From assembly GCA_002746685.1 (NCBI GenBank), contig PDQK01000017.1, positions 1-34,196 on the forward strand: DNA of 34,196 nucleotides, given 5' to 3'. The stretch comes from Desulfobulbus propionicus. Lineage in GTDB: Bacteria; Desulfobacterota; Desulfobulbia; Desulfobulbales; Desulfobulbaceae. Within the stretch, counting starts at the first letter, position 1; each line of letters begins with the position of its first letter. The notes under the pieces were generated by a model. That model saw only the letters and a program-made list of their open reading frames with translations, was not told where the DNA came from and ran no database searches. This document shows, piece by piece, positions 25,423-33,267 of the stretch. Made by a program: the position numbers and the translations under genes.

Positions 25423-27438
25423 ATGGCATTACCAAATAAACCGCTGGGCGAACTCGCTGCAGTAGTAGATCCAGAAGTAGTAGAACATGAGTGTGACGTG
25501 CTGATCGTGGGTGGTGGTATGGCTGCTTGCGGTGCTGCATTTGAAATTGGCAAGTGGGCTCCTGAAGGAATGAAAATTATCCTTTGTGACAAAGCTTCTC
25601 TTGAGCGTTCTGGCGCTGTTGCTCAAGGTCTGTCTGCTATCAACACCTACATCGGTGAAAACGCCATCGAAGATTACGTAAAAATGGTACGTAATGACCT
25701 CATGGGCGTTGTTCGTGAAGACCTTATTTATGACCTCGGTCGTCACGTTGATGAGTCTGTTAAGCTTTTCGAAGAATGGGGTCTCCCTGTCTGGAAGAAA
25801 GACGAGAACGGCGAAAACCTCGATGGTTCCAAGCCTGCTCCAACCCTGCGTGAAGGTGGAACACCTGTACGTACCGGTAAGTGGCAGATCATGATCAATG
25901 GTGAGTCGTATAAGTGTGTCGTAGCTGAGCCTGCGAAAAAAGCTCTTGGTGAAGACAACATCATGGAACGTGTCTTCATCGTTAAGATGCTGCTTGACAA
26001 GAACAAAGAGAACACCATTGCTGGTGCTGTTGGTTTCTCTACCCGTGAAAACAAGGTTCACGTATTCAAGTGTAAGACTGCGATGGTTGCCTGTGGTGGC
26101 GCAGTAAACATCTTCCGCCCACGTTCAACTGGTGAAGGTAAAGGTCGTGCATGGTATCCAGTATGGAACGCAGGTTCTACCTACACCATGTGTGCCCAGG
26201 TAGGTGCTACCCTGACCATGATGGAAAACCGTTTCACCCCTGCCCGTTTTAAAGATGGTTACGGTCCTGTTGGTGCCTGGTTCCTTCTTTTCAAAGCTAA
26301 AGTTGCAAACGGTCTTGGTGAATTCTATGCAATGGGCGATGCGGCAAAAGAAGAACTTTCTAACTACATGCCTTACGGCCAGTCTGCAGTTACGCCTACC
26401 TGTCTGCGTAACCACCTCATGATCAAGGAGCTCAAAGAAGGTCGTGGTCCTATCTACATGGCTACCGATGTTGCTCTGAATGCTTTCCTTGATGAGCGTC
26501 GTGAAGCTGGTATGGACGAAAAGTCATTGAAGAAATTCTGGAAGCATCTTGAATCAGAAGCTTGGGAAGACTTCCTGGATATGTCCGTTGGTCAAGCAGG
26601 CCTGTGGGCTGGTATGAACATTGAGCCTGAAAAAGTAGGTTCTGAAATTATGCCTACCGAACCATACATGCTCGGTTCTCACTCTGGTTGTTGTGGTATC
26701 TGGACTTCCGGTCCTGAAGAAGATTGGGTACCTGCAGTAGACGGTCCTCGTTCGCATCAGTACAAGTGGGGCTACAATCGCATGACCACCGTTAACGGTT
26801 TGTTTACCGCTGGTGATGGTGTTGGTGCTTCCGGTCATAAGTTCTCCTCTGGATCCCACGCTGAAGGTCGTATTGCTGCTAAGCAGATGGTTAAGTATGT
26901 GCGTGACAACGCTGACTTTACTCCTGAGCTGGCTCAAACCGCTCAAGAACTGGCTGACGAAATTTACGCACCAGTGAAGCGTTACCATGAGTTCGTAGGT
27001 GCTTCTACAGCTGCAGATGTTAACCCTAACTACTGCAAGCCTTCTGGTATGATGATGCGTCTGATGAAGGCTACCGATGAGTACGGCGGTGGTGTTGCTA
27101 CCTACTACATGACCTCTGGTAAACTCCTCAATATCTGCCTCGACCTGCTTGAGATGCTTCGTGAAGATGCTGAGAAGATGGCTGCTGGCGACCTGCACGA
27201 ATTGATGCGTGCTTGGGAAAACTACCACCGCATCTGGTGTGTTGAAACCCATATTCGTCACATCGAATTCCGTAAGGAATCTCGTTACCCAGGATTCTAC
27301 TATCGTTCTGACTACCCAACCTGTGATGACGAAAACTGGAAGGCTTTCGTTAACTCCACCTTCGATCCTGCAACCAAGGAATGGAAGTGTGAAAAGGTTG
27401 AATGCATCAATATCATCGAAACAGATCCTTGGATCTAA
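25423..27438 (+). CDS. aprA: Adenylylsulfate (APS) reductase alpha subunit
   Basis: This 671-residue flavoprotein is the catalytic subunit of dissimilatory APS reductase, of the fumarate reductase/succinate dehydrogenase flavoprotein superfamily. The FAD-binding Rossmann motif is at 27-38 (LIVGGGMAACGA), followed by DKASLERSGAVAQGLSAINT. Other recognisable blocks are AMVACGGAVNIFRPRSTGEG, MMENRFTPARFKDGYGPVGA, GSHSGCCGIWTSGPEEDW and GLFTAGDGVGASGHKFSSGS. Length is normal. AGGAGATTGAA precedes the ATG. Codon use is strongly biased, matching an abundant protein. A strong terminator follows, so aprBA is a unit separate from qmoABC, although the two are neighbours and work together. Confidence 0.98.
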   Translation: MALPNKPLGELAAVVDPEVVEHECDVLIVGGGMAACGAAFEIGKWAPEGMKIILCDKASLERSGAVAQGLSAINTYIGENAIEDYVKMVRNDLMGVVREDLIYDLGRHVDESVKLFEEWGLPVWKKDENGENLDGSKPAPTLREGGTPVRTGKWQIMINGESYKCVVAEPAKKALGEDNIMERVFIVKMLLDKNKENTIAGAVGFSTRENKVHVFKCKTAMVACGGAVNIFRPRSTGEGKGRAWYPVWNAGSTYTMCAQVGATLTMMENRFTPARFKDGYGPVGAWFLLFKAKVANGLGEFYAMGDAAKEELSNYMPYGQSAVTPTCLRNHLMIKELKEGRGPIYMATDVALNAFLDERREAGMDEKSLKKFWKHLESEAWEDFLDMSVGQAGLWAGMNIEPEKVGSEIMPTEPYMLGSHSGCCGIWTSGPEEDWVPAVDGPRSHQYKWGYNRMTTVNGLFTAGDGVGASGHKFSSGSHAEGRIAAKQMVKYVRDNADFTPELAQTAQELADEIYAPVKRYHEFVGASTAADVNPNYCKPSGMMMRLMKATDEYGGGVATYYMTSGKLLNICLDLLEMLREDAEKMAAGDLHELMRAWENYHRIWCVETHIRHIEFRKESRYPGFYYRSDYPTCDDENWKAFVNSTFDPATKEWKCEKVECINIIETDPWI

Positions 27439-27472
27439 TTATTTTTCGATTGATATCGATAGTGTGACCTAT

Positions 27473-27510
27473 AAATCTCCAGACTCCTTTGTGGGGTCTG
27501 GAGATTTTTT
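27473..27510 (+). terminator. Rho-independent terminator after aprA
   Basis: AAATCTCCAGAC (27473-27484) pairs with GTCTGGAGATTT (27496-27507) around an 11-nt loop and runs into TTTTTT. It lies between aprA and qmoA, so qmo transcription needs read-through or its own promoter in 27511-27627. Confidence 0.9.
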
Positions 27511-27627
27511 GTATACACCCTGTGTTTTTGTTTGAGTTGATACAGAAGATGAGGTAACTCTTTTCTTCGGATCAATTGAAACAAAAAAACTCCTTTCATT
27601 AATTATCAGCAGTCATGGAGGTTTGGC

Positions 27628-28890
27628 ATGAGTGACACTGCAGGAAATGGCGCAGTATTGGTTGTGGGTGGCGGCATCAGCGGCCTGACAGCTGCCCTGG
27701 AAGCTGCGGAAGTCGGTAGGGACGTCTTTCTTATCGATAAAAAACCTTATTTCGGTGGCCGTGTGGCACAGTTAAATCAATATTTCCCCAAACTTTGCCC
27801 ACCAACTTGCGGACTCGAAATCAACTTCAAGCGCCTTAAGGAAAGCCGTAAGATTAGAACCTATACTCTGACCACAGTAAAGGGCATAACCGGAGGACCT
27901 GGAAACTATCAGGTAGAGCTTGAGACAACTCCACGCTACGTGAAGAATAATGGAAGGGCTTGTTCTTCCTGTATTGCAGCCTGTAAGGATGAGATAGATA
28001 ATCCATTTAACTTCGGAATGGATAAAATTAAGGCTCTGTATATCCCCCATGAAATGGCTTACCCACAGCGTTATGTAGCTGATAAGGATGCTTTGTCCGA
28101 AGAAAGTCTCGCCGCCATGAAAGCCGCATGTGAGTATGGTGATGGGTGTGTTGATCTCGACATGGAACCGGAAACCTTCACTCTTCATGTCAGTTCCATT
28201 ATCTGGTCCACAGGCTGGAACCCATACGATCCTGAGAAGATCGAGAATCTCAAGTATAATTCTTCTCCAGCTATCATTACCAACATGATTATGGAAAGGC
28301 TTGCTGCTCCAAATGGACCGACCGGCGGAAAAATCCTCCGCCCTGGTGATAATAAAGAGCCTGAATCTTTTGCCTTTGTGCAGTGTGCCGGATCCCGTGA
28401 TGAGAATCACATGGAACACTGCTCCTATATCTGCTGTATGGCAACCTTTAAGCAGATCTCCTACATCCGCGAACAATACCCTGAAGCCAAAATTTATGTG
28501 TTCTATATTGACCTGAGAACACCTGGTAAATATGAAAGTTTCCGTGAAAAATTCACAGCCGATGAAAATACCACCTTTGTCAAAGGTAAAGTGGCTGATA
28601 TCGTGGCTGAAGGTGATGGCGGGGTAACTGTTATTGCTGAAGATACCATTAGCGGCACCAAGATTCAGCAACAGGTTGACATGGCTATCCTTGCGACCGG
28701 TATGCAACCGGCGATGGATAAAGAAAAAGGCCAGGAGTTTGGTTTAAGTGTGGATGGCAACGGTTTTATCGTTTCAGAACCTGAAAAAGGTATGATCTCT
28801 GCTGGCTGTGCTAAAGCTGCTGTTGATGTATACACCAGTGGACAGTCTTCCACAGCTGCCGCCCTTAAAGCAATTCAGATGGGACGCTAA
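27628..28890 (+). CDS. qmoA: Quinone-interacting membrane-bound oxidoreductase subunit QmoA
   Basis: This 420-residue HdrA-related flavoprotein is part of the Qmo complex that is thought to link the menaquinone pool to AprBA. The FAD motif VVGGGISGLTAALEAAEVG occupies residues 12-30, followed by GGRVAQLNQYFPKLCPPTCG. A central CSSCIAACKDEIDNP and the HdrA-type block FVQCAGSRDENH are present, as is the C-terminal ILATGMQP region. ATGGAGG (27614-27620) provides the ribosome-binding site. It stands first in qmoABC, 6 bases before the qmoB ribosome-binding region is complete. It lacks the extra ferredoxin domains seen in QmoB and full HdrA. Confidence 0.96.
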   Translation: MSDTAGNGAVLVVGGGISGLTAALEAAEVGRDVFLIDKKPYFGGRVAQLNQYFPKLCPPTCGLEINFKRLKESRKIRTYTLTTVKGITGGPGNYQVELETTPRYVKNNGRACSSCIAACKDEIDNPFNFGMDKIKALYIPHEMAYPQRYVADKDALSEESLAAMKAACEYGDGCVDLDMEPETFTLHVSSIIWSTGWNPYDPEKIENLKYNSSPAIITNMIMERLAAPNGPTGGKILRPGDNKEPESFAFVQCAGSRDENHMEHCSYICCMATFKQISYIREQYPEAKIYVFYIDLRTPGKYESFREKFTADENTTFVKGKVADIVAEGDGGVTVIAEDTISGTKIQQQVDMAILATGMQPAMDKEKGQEFGLSVDGNGFIVSEPEKGMISAGCAKAAVDVYTSGQSSTAAALKAIQMGR

Positions 28891-28902
28891 GGAGGAATGG
28901 CA

Positions 28903-31167
28903 ATGGATAAAGTATATGGTGCGTATCTCTGTACCGGTTGCGGTATTGATAAAGTTCTTGACGTTGAAGGCTTAAAGAGTGCTGCTTCAGAAGCCGGAAT
29001 CGAAATGAAAGATCATGCTCGTCTCTGTATTGCAGAGGGGCGTTCAATGATTGAGAAAGATATAAGTGAAAATGGTGTGAACACCATTGTTGTTTGTGGC
29101 TGCTCTCCACGTGTAATGCAGGATGAGTTTAACTTTGGTGAGGATACGATCACTATCCGCTGTAATCTGCGTGAGCATGTTGCGTGGGCTGTTGGTGAGC
29201 CTGAGGATGGGGAAGCCTTCTCTGATACTGAACAGGAATTCTTCCAGGAAACAGGTGAAGATTACGTCCGCATGGCAGTTACCCGGGCACAGAAAACTGA
29301 AAAGCCCGATCCGTACAAACTTGATACACTGCACAAAAACATCCTTGTTATGGGTGGTGGTATTGCAGGTATTACTGCTGCAACTGAAGCTGCCAAAGCT
29401 GGATACGATGTAACCTTGATTGAAAAGGAAGATGTCCTTGGTGGTAAAGCTCTTGGTTGGCGGAAAATGTTTCCCACTACCTATCCATACACCGAACTGG
29501 AAGCGCCAAACATTGAACAGATGATTGCCGATATCCAGGCTAACTCCAAAATTACCATCAAAACGGGTACTGAGGTTGCCAGGATTGGAGGCGCTCCAGG
29601 GTCATTTAATGTAACATTAAAGCCAAGTGGCATGCCTTCAGAGTGGGATGCCCCTGAAAAGGTAACCGTTGACGAACAGGAAAAGATTGACAAAGGTGAA
29701 ATGGAGGACCCTAATGATGGGCTTCGTAAATACACCGAAGTCAACCCTGACGGCGAAATGTTCGGTGCGGTCGTTCTCGCAACCGGGTGGAAACCTGCTA
29801 ATGTATCTGAGTTCGAACATCTTGGTTACGAAAAGTATGCAAAAGTTGTGACCAACGCTGAATTTGAAAGAATGGCCAAGCAGGGTGCTGTACCGTCACG
29901 TGTTGCTTTTGTTCTCAGCCCTGGTGCAGACGAAAATGATAAGGATTTTCCATTTTGTAACTCTGTTACATCCATGGTTGCTCTTAAGCAGGCTAATTAC
30001 GTTATTGAAGACAACCCGGAAACTGGTCAGGCATTTATTCTGTATCAGCATATGCGTACCCCTGGTAATGCAGAACTCTTTTACAAGTCTATGCAGGCCA
30101 AAGATGGTGTCTTTATGACCAAGGCTGCTGTAACCAGCGTTGAAGAAGCTGGTAGCAGTATGGTTGTTAACGCACAAAACACCTTGCTTGGTGAAGATCT
30201 CGCTCTTGAAGTGGACATGGTTGTGCTGGCCGCTGGTATGGAGCCAACCACTGCTCATGAACCTGTGATTAACCTTGCGTACCGTCAAGGGCCTGCTTTC
30301 TTGGATCTAGATCTGTTTGATGGTTATGCAGATTCTCACTTTATCTGTTTCCCATACGAAACCCGTCGGACCGGTGTATACACCTGTGGTGGTGTGCGTA
30401 AAGCAGAAACCATGGAAGAAACCATTGACGATGCTACTGGTGCTGCACTTAAAGCAATTCAGTGTATTGAATCCGCAAACCGTGGTGTTGCTGTGCATCC
30501 TCGTTCTGGCGATATGACCTTTCCAGAATTCTTCTTCTCTCGCTGTACTCAGTGTAAGCGTTGTACTGAAGAATGCCCATTTGGTGCACTTGATGACGAC
30601 GAAAAAGGAACCCCGCTGCCTAACCCAACACGCTGTCGTCGTTGTGGTACTTGTATGGGTGCCTGTCCTGAACGTATTATCAATTTTGCCGACTACTCCA
30701 TCGACATGATAGGGTCCATGGTCAAATCCATCGAGGTACCAGATGATGATGATGATAAACTCAGAATCATTGTGTTTGTCTGTGAAAACGATGCCTACCC
30801 TGCCATTGATATGTCTGGTATGCGTCGTAACAAGATGAACGCACTGGTCAGGTTTGTGCCTGTTCGGTGTTTGGGTTCCATGAACATGGTTTGGATTAAA
30901 GATGCCATGTCTTCAGGTATGGACGGTGCGCTGTTGCTTGGTTGTAAATACGGTGACGATTACCAGTGCCATTTTGTCAAAGGTTCTGAGATCGCATCCA
31001 AACGGATGGAAAATATTGGTGAAACCCTTGGTTCTCTTGGTCTTGAACCTGAGCGTTGTGGTGTTCGTGAGATCGCGATCTCTGACTATGACAAGGTTCC
31101 AGCAATTATTGATGAGTTTGTTGAAGAGATCATTGAAATGGGACCAAATCCGTTCAAGGGCTTCTAA
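28903..31167 (+). CDS. qmoB: Quinone-interacting membrane-bound oxidoreductase subunit QmoB
   Basis: This 754-residue flavin/iron-sulfur protein is HdrA-like fused to an MvhD-like tail. An N-terminal domain (YLCTGCGI, VVCGCSPRVMQDEF) leads to the FAD motif at 147-160 (ILVMGGGIAGITAA). Two [4Fe-4S] sites follow, C548/C551/C554/C558 and C578/C581/C584/C588. The last about 140 residues (IIVFVCENDAYPAIDMSGM, VPVRCLGSMN, LLGCKYGDDYQCHF) resemble the MvhD/FlpD domain that passes electrons in hydrogenase-heterodisulfide systems. I start at ATG 28903 because GGAGG (28891-28895) is 7 bases upstream; the ATG at 28897 is only one base from GGAGG. Such a flavin, cluster and MvhD set is why electron confurcation has been suggested for Qmo. 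Confidence 0.95.
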   Translation: MDKVYGAYLCTGCGIDKVLDVEGLKSAASEAGIEMKDHARLCIAEGRSMIEKDISENGVNTIVVCGCSPRVMQDEFNFGEDTITIRCNLREHVAWAVGEPEDGEAFSDTEQEFFQETGEDYVRMAVTRAQKTEKPDPYKLDTLHKNILVMGGGIAGITAATEAAKAGYDVTLIEKEDVLGGKALGWRKMFPTTYPYTELEAPNIEQMIADIQANSKITIKTGTEVARIGGAPGSFNVTLKPSGMPSEWDAPEKVTVDEQEKIDKGEMEDPNDGLRKYTEVNPDGEMFGAVVLATGWKPANVSEFEHLGYEKYAKVVTNAEFERMAKQGAVPSRVAFVLSPGADENDKDFPFCNSVTSMVALKQANYVIEDNPETGQAFILYQHMRTPGNAELFYKSMQAKDGVFMTKAAVTSVEEAGSSMVVNAQNTLLGEDLALEVDMVVLAAGMEPTTAHEPVINLAYRQGPAFLDLDLFDGYADSHFICFPYETRRTGVYTCGGVRKAETMEETIDDATGAALKAIQCIESANRGVAVHPRSGDMTFPEFFFSRCTQCKRCTEECPFGALDDDEKGTPLPNPTRCRRCGTCMGACPERIINFADYSIDMIGSMVKSIEVPDDDDDKLRIIVFVCENDAYPAIDMSGMRRNKMNALVRFVPVRCLGSMNMVWIKDAMSSGMDGALLLGCKYGDDYQCHFVKGSEIASKRMENIGETLGSLGLEPERCGVREIAISDYDKVPAIIDEFVEEIIEMGPNPFKGF

Positions 31168-31182
31168 TCCCCTGTTATATGT

Positions 31183-31213
31183 ACCTCTGGTTGGATAACA
31201 ACCAGCCGGAGGT
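31183..31213 (+). promoter_or_regulatory. Bulged hairpin in the qmoB-qmoC gap
   Basis: ACCTC and TGGTTG pair with CAACCA and GAGGT, with an unpaired GCCG on the 3' side. No T tract follows, so it is not a standard terminator. It may serve mRNA processing or tune QmoC output relative to QmoAB. Confidence 0.35.
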
Positions 31214-31284
31214 GCTTTACACTTTTGGGATATGGTTTTTTATACTGATTTATGGCTCTGCATATTTCGTAACAGGAGGAAAAA

Positions 31285-32493
31285 ATGTCTATGAACGTAC
31301 AGCCAGATATTAAATTTATTCAGTCCATGAAGGCAGCTGGTGGTGACTCGCTGAAACAGTGTTACCAGTGTGCTACCTGCTCTGTGGCTTGCCCTTTATC
31401 CTCTGATGGTGACCCATTCCCACGTCGGGAAATGATCCTGGCGCAATGGGGGATGAAGGATAAGTTACTTGCTGACCCTAACGTATTTCTCTGCCACCAG
31501 TGTGGTGATTGTACTGAAATGTGCCCCCGAGGTGCGCGGCCAGGTGATGTCCTTGGTGCGATAAGGGCGTTTGCATATCAGTATTACGGCTGGCCAAGTG
31601 GGCTGGCTAAACTGTGCTCCAGTGCGAAGAATCTACCTATGCTGATTGGTATTCCAGCAGTGGTTATCTTTGTTATGTGGCTCATTTCAGGGGGGATGCA
31701 TATTCCAACTGGAGAAAAGTTTGCCCATGTTGGGTATACCCATTTCTTTGGTCACTGGGATTTCAGGCTGCTTGCCAAAAATGTTCTTTTTATTGACCTG
31801 ATAATGCTTTCCGCAGTTGGTATAGCGTGTTATTCGCTGTATAAATCGTTGACTGCAATGTGGAAAAAGATGGAAGAGAATATTGGGGTTGGGGATGTTA
31901 TGTTCCGGCCTTCAGTGGCTTTGTTTATTAAGGATTTTCTGTGGCCGTCAATCAAGGAAATTTTGGCCCACGACAGGTTTGAAGAATGTACAGTTAACAA
32001 CGAAAGGGTAAAAGGGCATAAACCACTTATGTTCGCCTTTATAGGGTTGTTCATTGTTACCTGCTACTCCCTGTTTACTCAGGACGTAATCGGCATCTTT
32101 ATACCATCTATGCATGGCCCTATTTCCATGTGGAATCCGTTTAAGCTCCTTGCTAATGTTTCTGCTGTTGCCATGATCGTAGGTGTCGGCATCCTGTGGA
32201 TGAACCGGACTCGAATGGAAGAAAAGGGTAAGGCTGCCAGAACCTTCTATGACTGGTTCCTGATCTGGATGATCACCGGGGTTGGTGTAACAGGGTTTGC
32301 CGCCCAACTGCTTCGCCTTGTAGGTATCCCATCACTTGGTTATGTTGTGTATTACCTCCACCTGGTTTCTGTTATGATGCTTTTCCTGTACCTGCCATAC
32401 ACCAAGTTCGCACATATCGTGTACAGAACGTTTGCCATGGCATTTGAGCGTTTTCGTGAATCAGCATATGTAAAGAACCCACTTAATGAGTAG
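31285..32493 (+). CDS. qmoC: Quinone-interacting membrane-bound oxidoreductase subunit QmoC
   Basis: This 402-residue membrane subunit fuses an HdrC-like ferredoxin domain to an HdrE-like cytochrome b domain. Two [4Fe-4S] motifs lie at C26/C29/C32/C36 (CYQCATCSVACPL) and C70/C73/C76/C80 (CHQCGDCTEMCPRGA). From about residue 110 there are about six hydrophobic helices, including FIGLFIVTCYSLFTQDVIGI and LHLVSVMMLFLYLPYTKFAH, with histidines suited to bind haem b. It should oxidise menaquinol in the membrane and pass electrons to QmoAB. GGAGGA lies 4 bases before the ATG at 31285. The gap from qmoB is 117 bases, much longer than qmoA-qmoB. A strong terminator closes the unit. Confidence 0.96.
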   Translation: MSMNVQPDIKFIQSMKAAGGDSLKQCYQCATCSVACPLSSDGDPFPRREMILAQWGMKDKLLADPNVFLCHQCGDCTEMCPRGARPGDVLGAIRAFAYQYYGWPSGLAKLCSSAKNLPMLIGIPAVVIFVMWLISGGMHIPTGEKFAHVGYTHFFGHWDFRLLAKNVLFIDLIMLSAVGIACYSLYKSLTAMWKKMEENIGVGDVMFRPSVALFIKDFLWPSIKEILAHDRFEECTVNNERVKGHKPLMFAFIGLFIVTCYSLFTQDVIGIFIPSMHGPISMWNPFKLLANVSAVAMIVGVGILWMNRTRMEEKGKAARTFYDWFLIWMITGVGVTGFAAQLLRLVGIPSLGYVVYYLHLVSVMMLFLYLPYTKFAHIVYRTFAMAFERFRESAYVKNPLNE

Positions 32494-32520
32494 CAACCGC
32501 TCGCTGAGCATGGGGAATGA

Positions 32521-32552
32521 GAAAGCCGGAGGTTTTTGCCTCCGGCTTTTTT
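32521..32552 (+). terminator. Rho-independent terminator after qmoC
   Basis: AAAGCCGGAGG (32522-32532) pairs perfectly with CCTCCGGCTTT (32539-32549) around a 6-nt loop and is followed by T residues. It ends qmoABC. Confidence 0.92.
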
Positions 32553-32687
32553 GTTATTGTGCTTTTTTCAGATTATGGTAATTACCACCACCGCAGGTAC
32601 AGGAAAATTTGCTGTTTCATTCATTTCCTTGATTTTCAGGTCGTTTCATGACTGCTTTTCTTATGGCGAAGAAAATGGAAAAAAGTG

Positions 32688-32715
32688 TTGACTAAATGGT
32701 AAATGCCAGTATAAT
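32688..32715 (+). promoter_or_regulatory. Sigma-70-type promoter of the tRNA-tuf operon
   Basis: TTGACT (32688-32693; 5 of 6) is followed after 16 bases by a perfect TATAAT (32710-32715). The tRNA-Thr gene starts at 32728. No second promoter of this quality appears before tuf, so the four tRNAs and tuf may share this one. Confidence 0.82.
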
Positions 32716-32727
32716 GCTTGACCTCAT

Positions 32728-32803
32728 GCTGGCGTAGCTCAACTGGTAGAGCACCTGATTTGTAATCAGGCGGTTGCGGGTTCAAGTCCCATCGCCAGCT
32801 CCA
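32728..32803 (+). tRNA. tRNA-Thr (anticodon TGT), CCA encoded
   Basis: The acceptor stem GCTGGCG/CGCCAGC, D loop AGCTCAACTGGTAGAGC, anticodon stem CCTGA/TCAGG with loop TTTGTAA, and T arm GCGGGTTCAAGTCCCAT form a complete cloverleaf of 76 bases ending TCCA. It is first in the cluster, as thrU is in E. coli. Confidence 0.96.
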
Positions 32804-32863
32804 GTTTGAGAAAATGCCTAGCAGCTTATAAAGTAAGCCTTGTCTGGCTTTTTTAGATAGAGT

Positions 32864-32948
32864 GGAGGGGTTCCCGAGCGGTCAAAGGGAACAGACTGTA
32901 AATCTGTCGGCGGAGCCTTCGGAGGTTCGAATCCTCCCCCCTCCACCA
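32864..32948 (+). tRNA. tRNA-Tyr (anticodon GTA), CCA encoded
   Basis: This 85-base class II tRNA has acceptor stem GGAGGGG/CCCCTCC, anticodon arm CAGACTGTAAATCTG with anticodon GTA, a long variable arm (CGGCGGAGCCTTCG), and T loop TTCGAAT. It ends ACCA. It is second in the cluster, matching tyrU. Confidence 0.96.
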
Positions 32949-32999
32949 TCACTCTTTTTTAAAGTAGTCTGAAGGTCCTGTGCTGATTGCATCGTAAAA

Positions 33000-33075
33000 G
33001 CGGGAATAGCTCAATTGGTAGAGCATCAGCCTTCCAAGCTGAGGGTTGCGGGTTCGAGTCTCGTTTCCCGCTCCA
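33000..33075 (+). tRNA. tRNA-Gly (anticodon TCC), CCA encoded
   Basis: The acceptor stem GCGGGAA/TTCCCGC is perfect, the anticodon arm TCAGCCTTCCAAGCTGA contains TCC, and the T arm reads GCGGGTTCGAGTCTCGT. It is 76 bases with CCA and third in the cluster, matching glyT. Confidence 0.96.
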
Positions 33076-33126
33076 CTATGCATGCAGCAGGGATCTTGTT
33101 GTGTGGTAAAAAGAAGAAGATTCTGG

Positions 33127-33201
33127 GCCCACGTAACTCAGTGGTAGAGTACCTCCTTGGTAAGGAGGAAGTCACCGGTTCAAGTCCGGTCGTGGGCTCC
33201 A
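33127..33201 (+). tRNA. tRNA-Thr (anticodon GGT), CCA encoded
   Basis: The acceptor stem GCCCACG/CGTGGGC is perfect, the anticodon arm CCTCCTTGGTAAGGAGG contains GGT, and the T arm is ACCGGTTCAAGTCCGGT. It is 75 bases with CCA and lies 66 bases before tuf, matching thrT before tufB in E. coli. Confidence 0.96.
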
Positions 33202-33267
33202 AGTGTCAGTCGATTTCACTATCGAGTCGGCTGAGTCAGGTTGAAATTTTGTCCGAGGAGACATGAA

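Noticed and set aside
27772..28707. 311-codon minus-strand frame opposite qmoA (and similar antisense frames opposite aprA, dxs and dnaE)
   Set aside because: They are complements of strongly supported genes with no ribosome-binding site or recognisable domain, arising from the codon bias of the sense strand.
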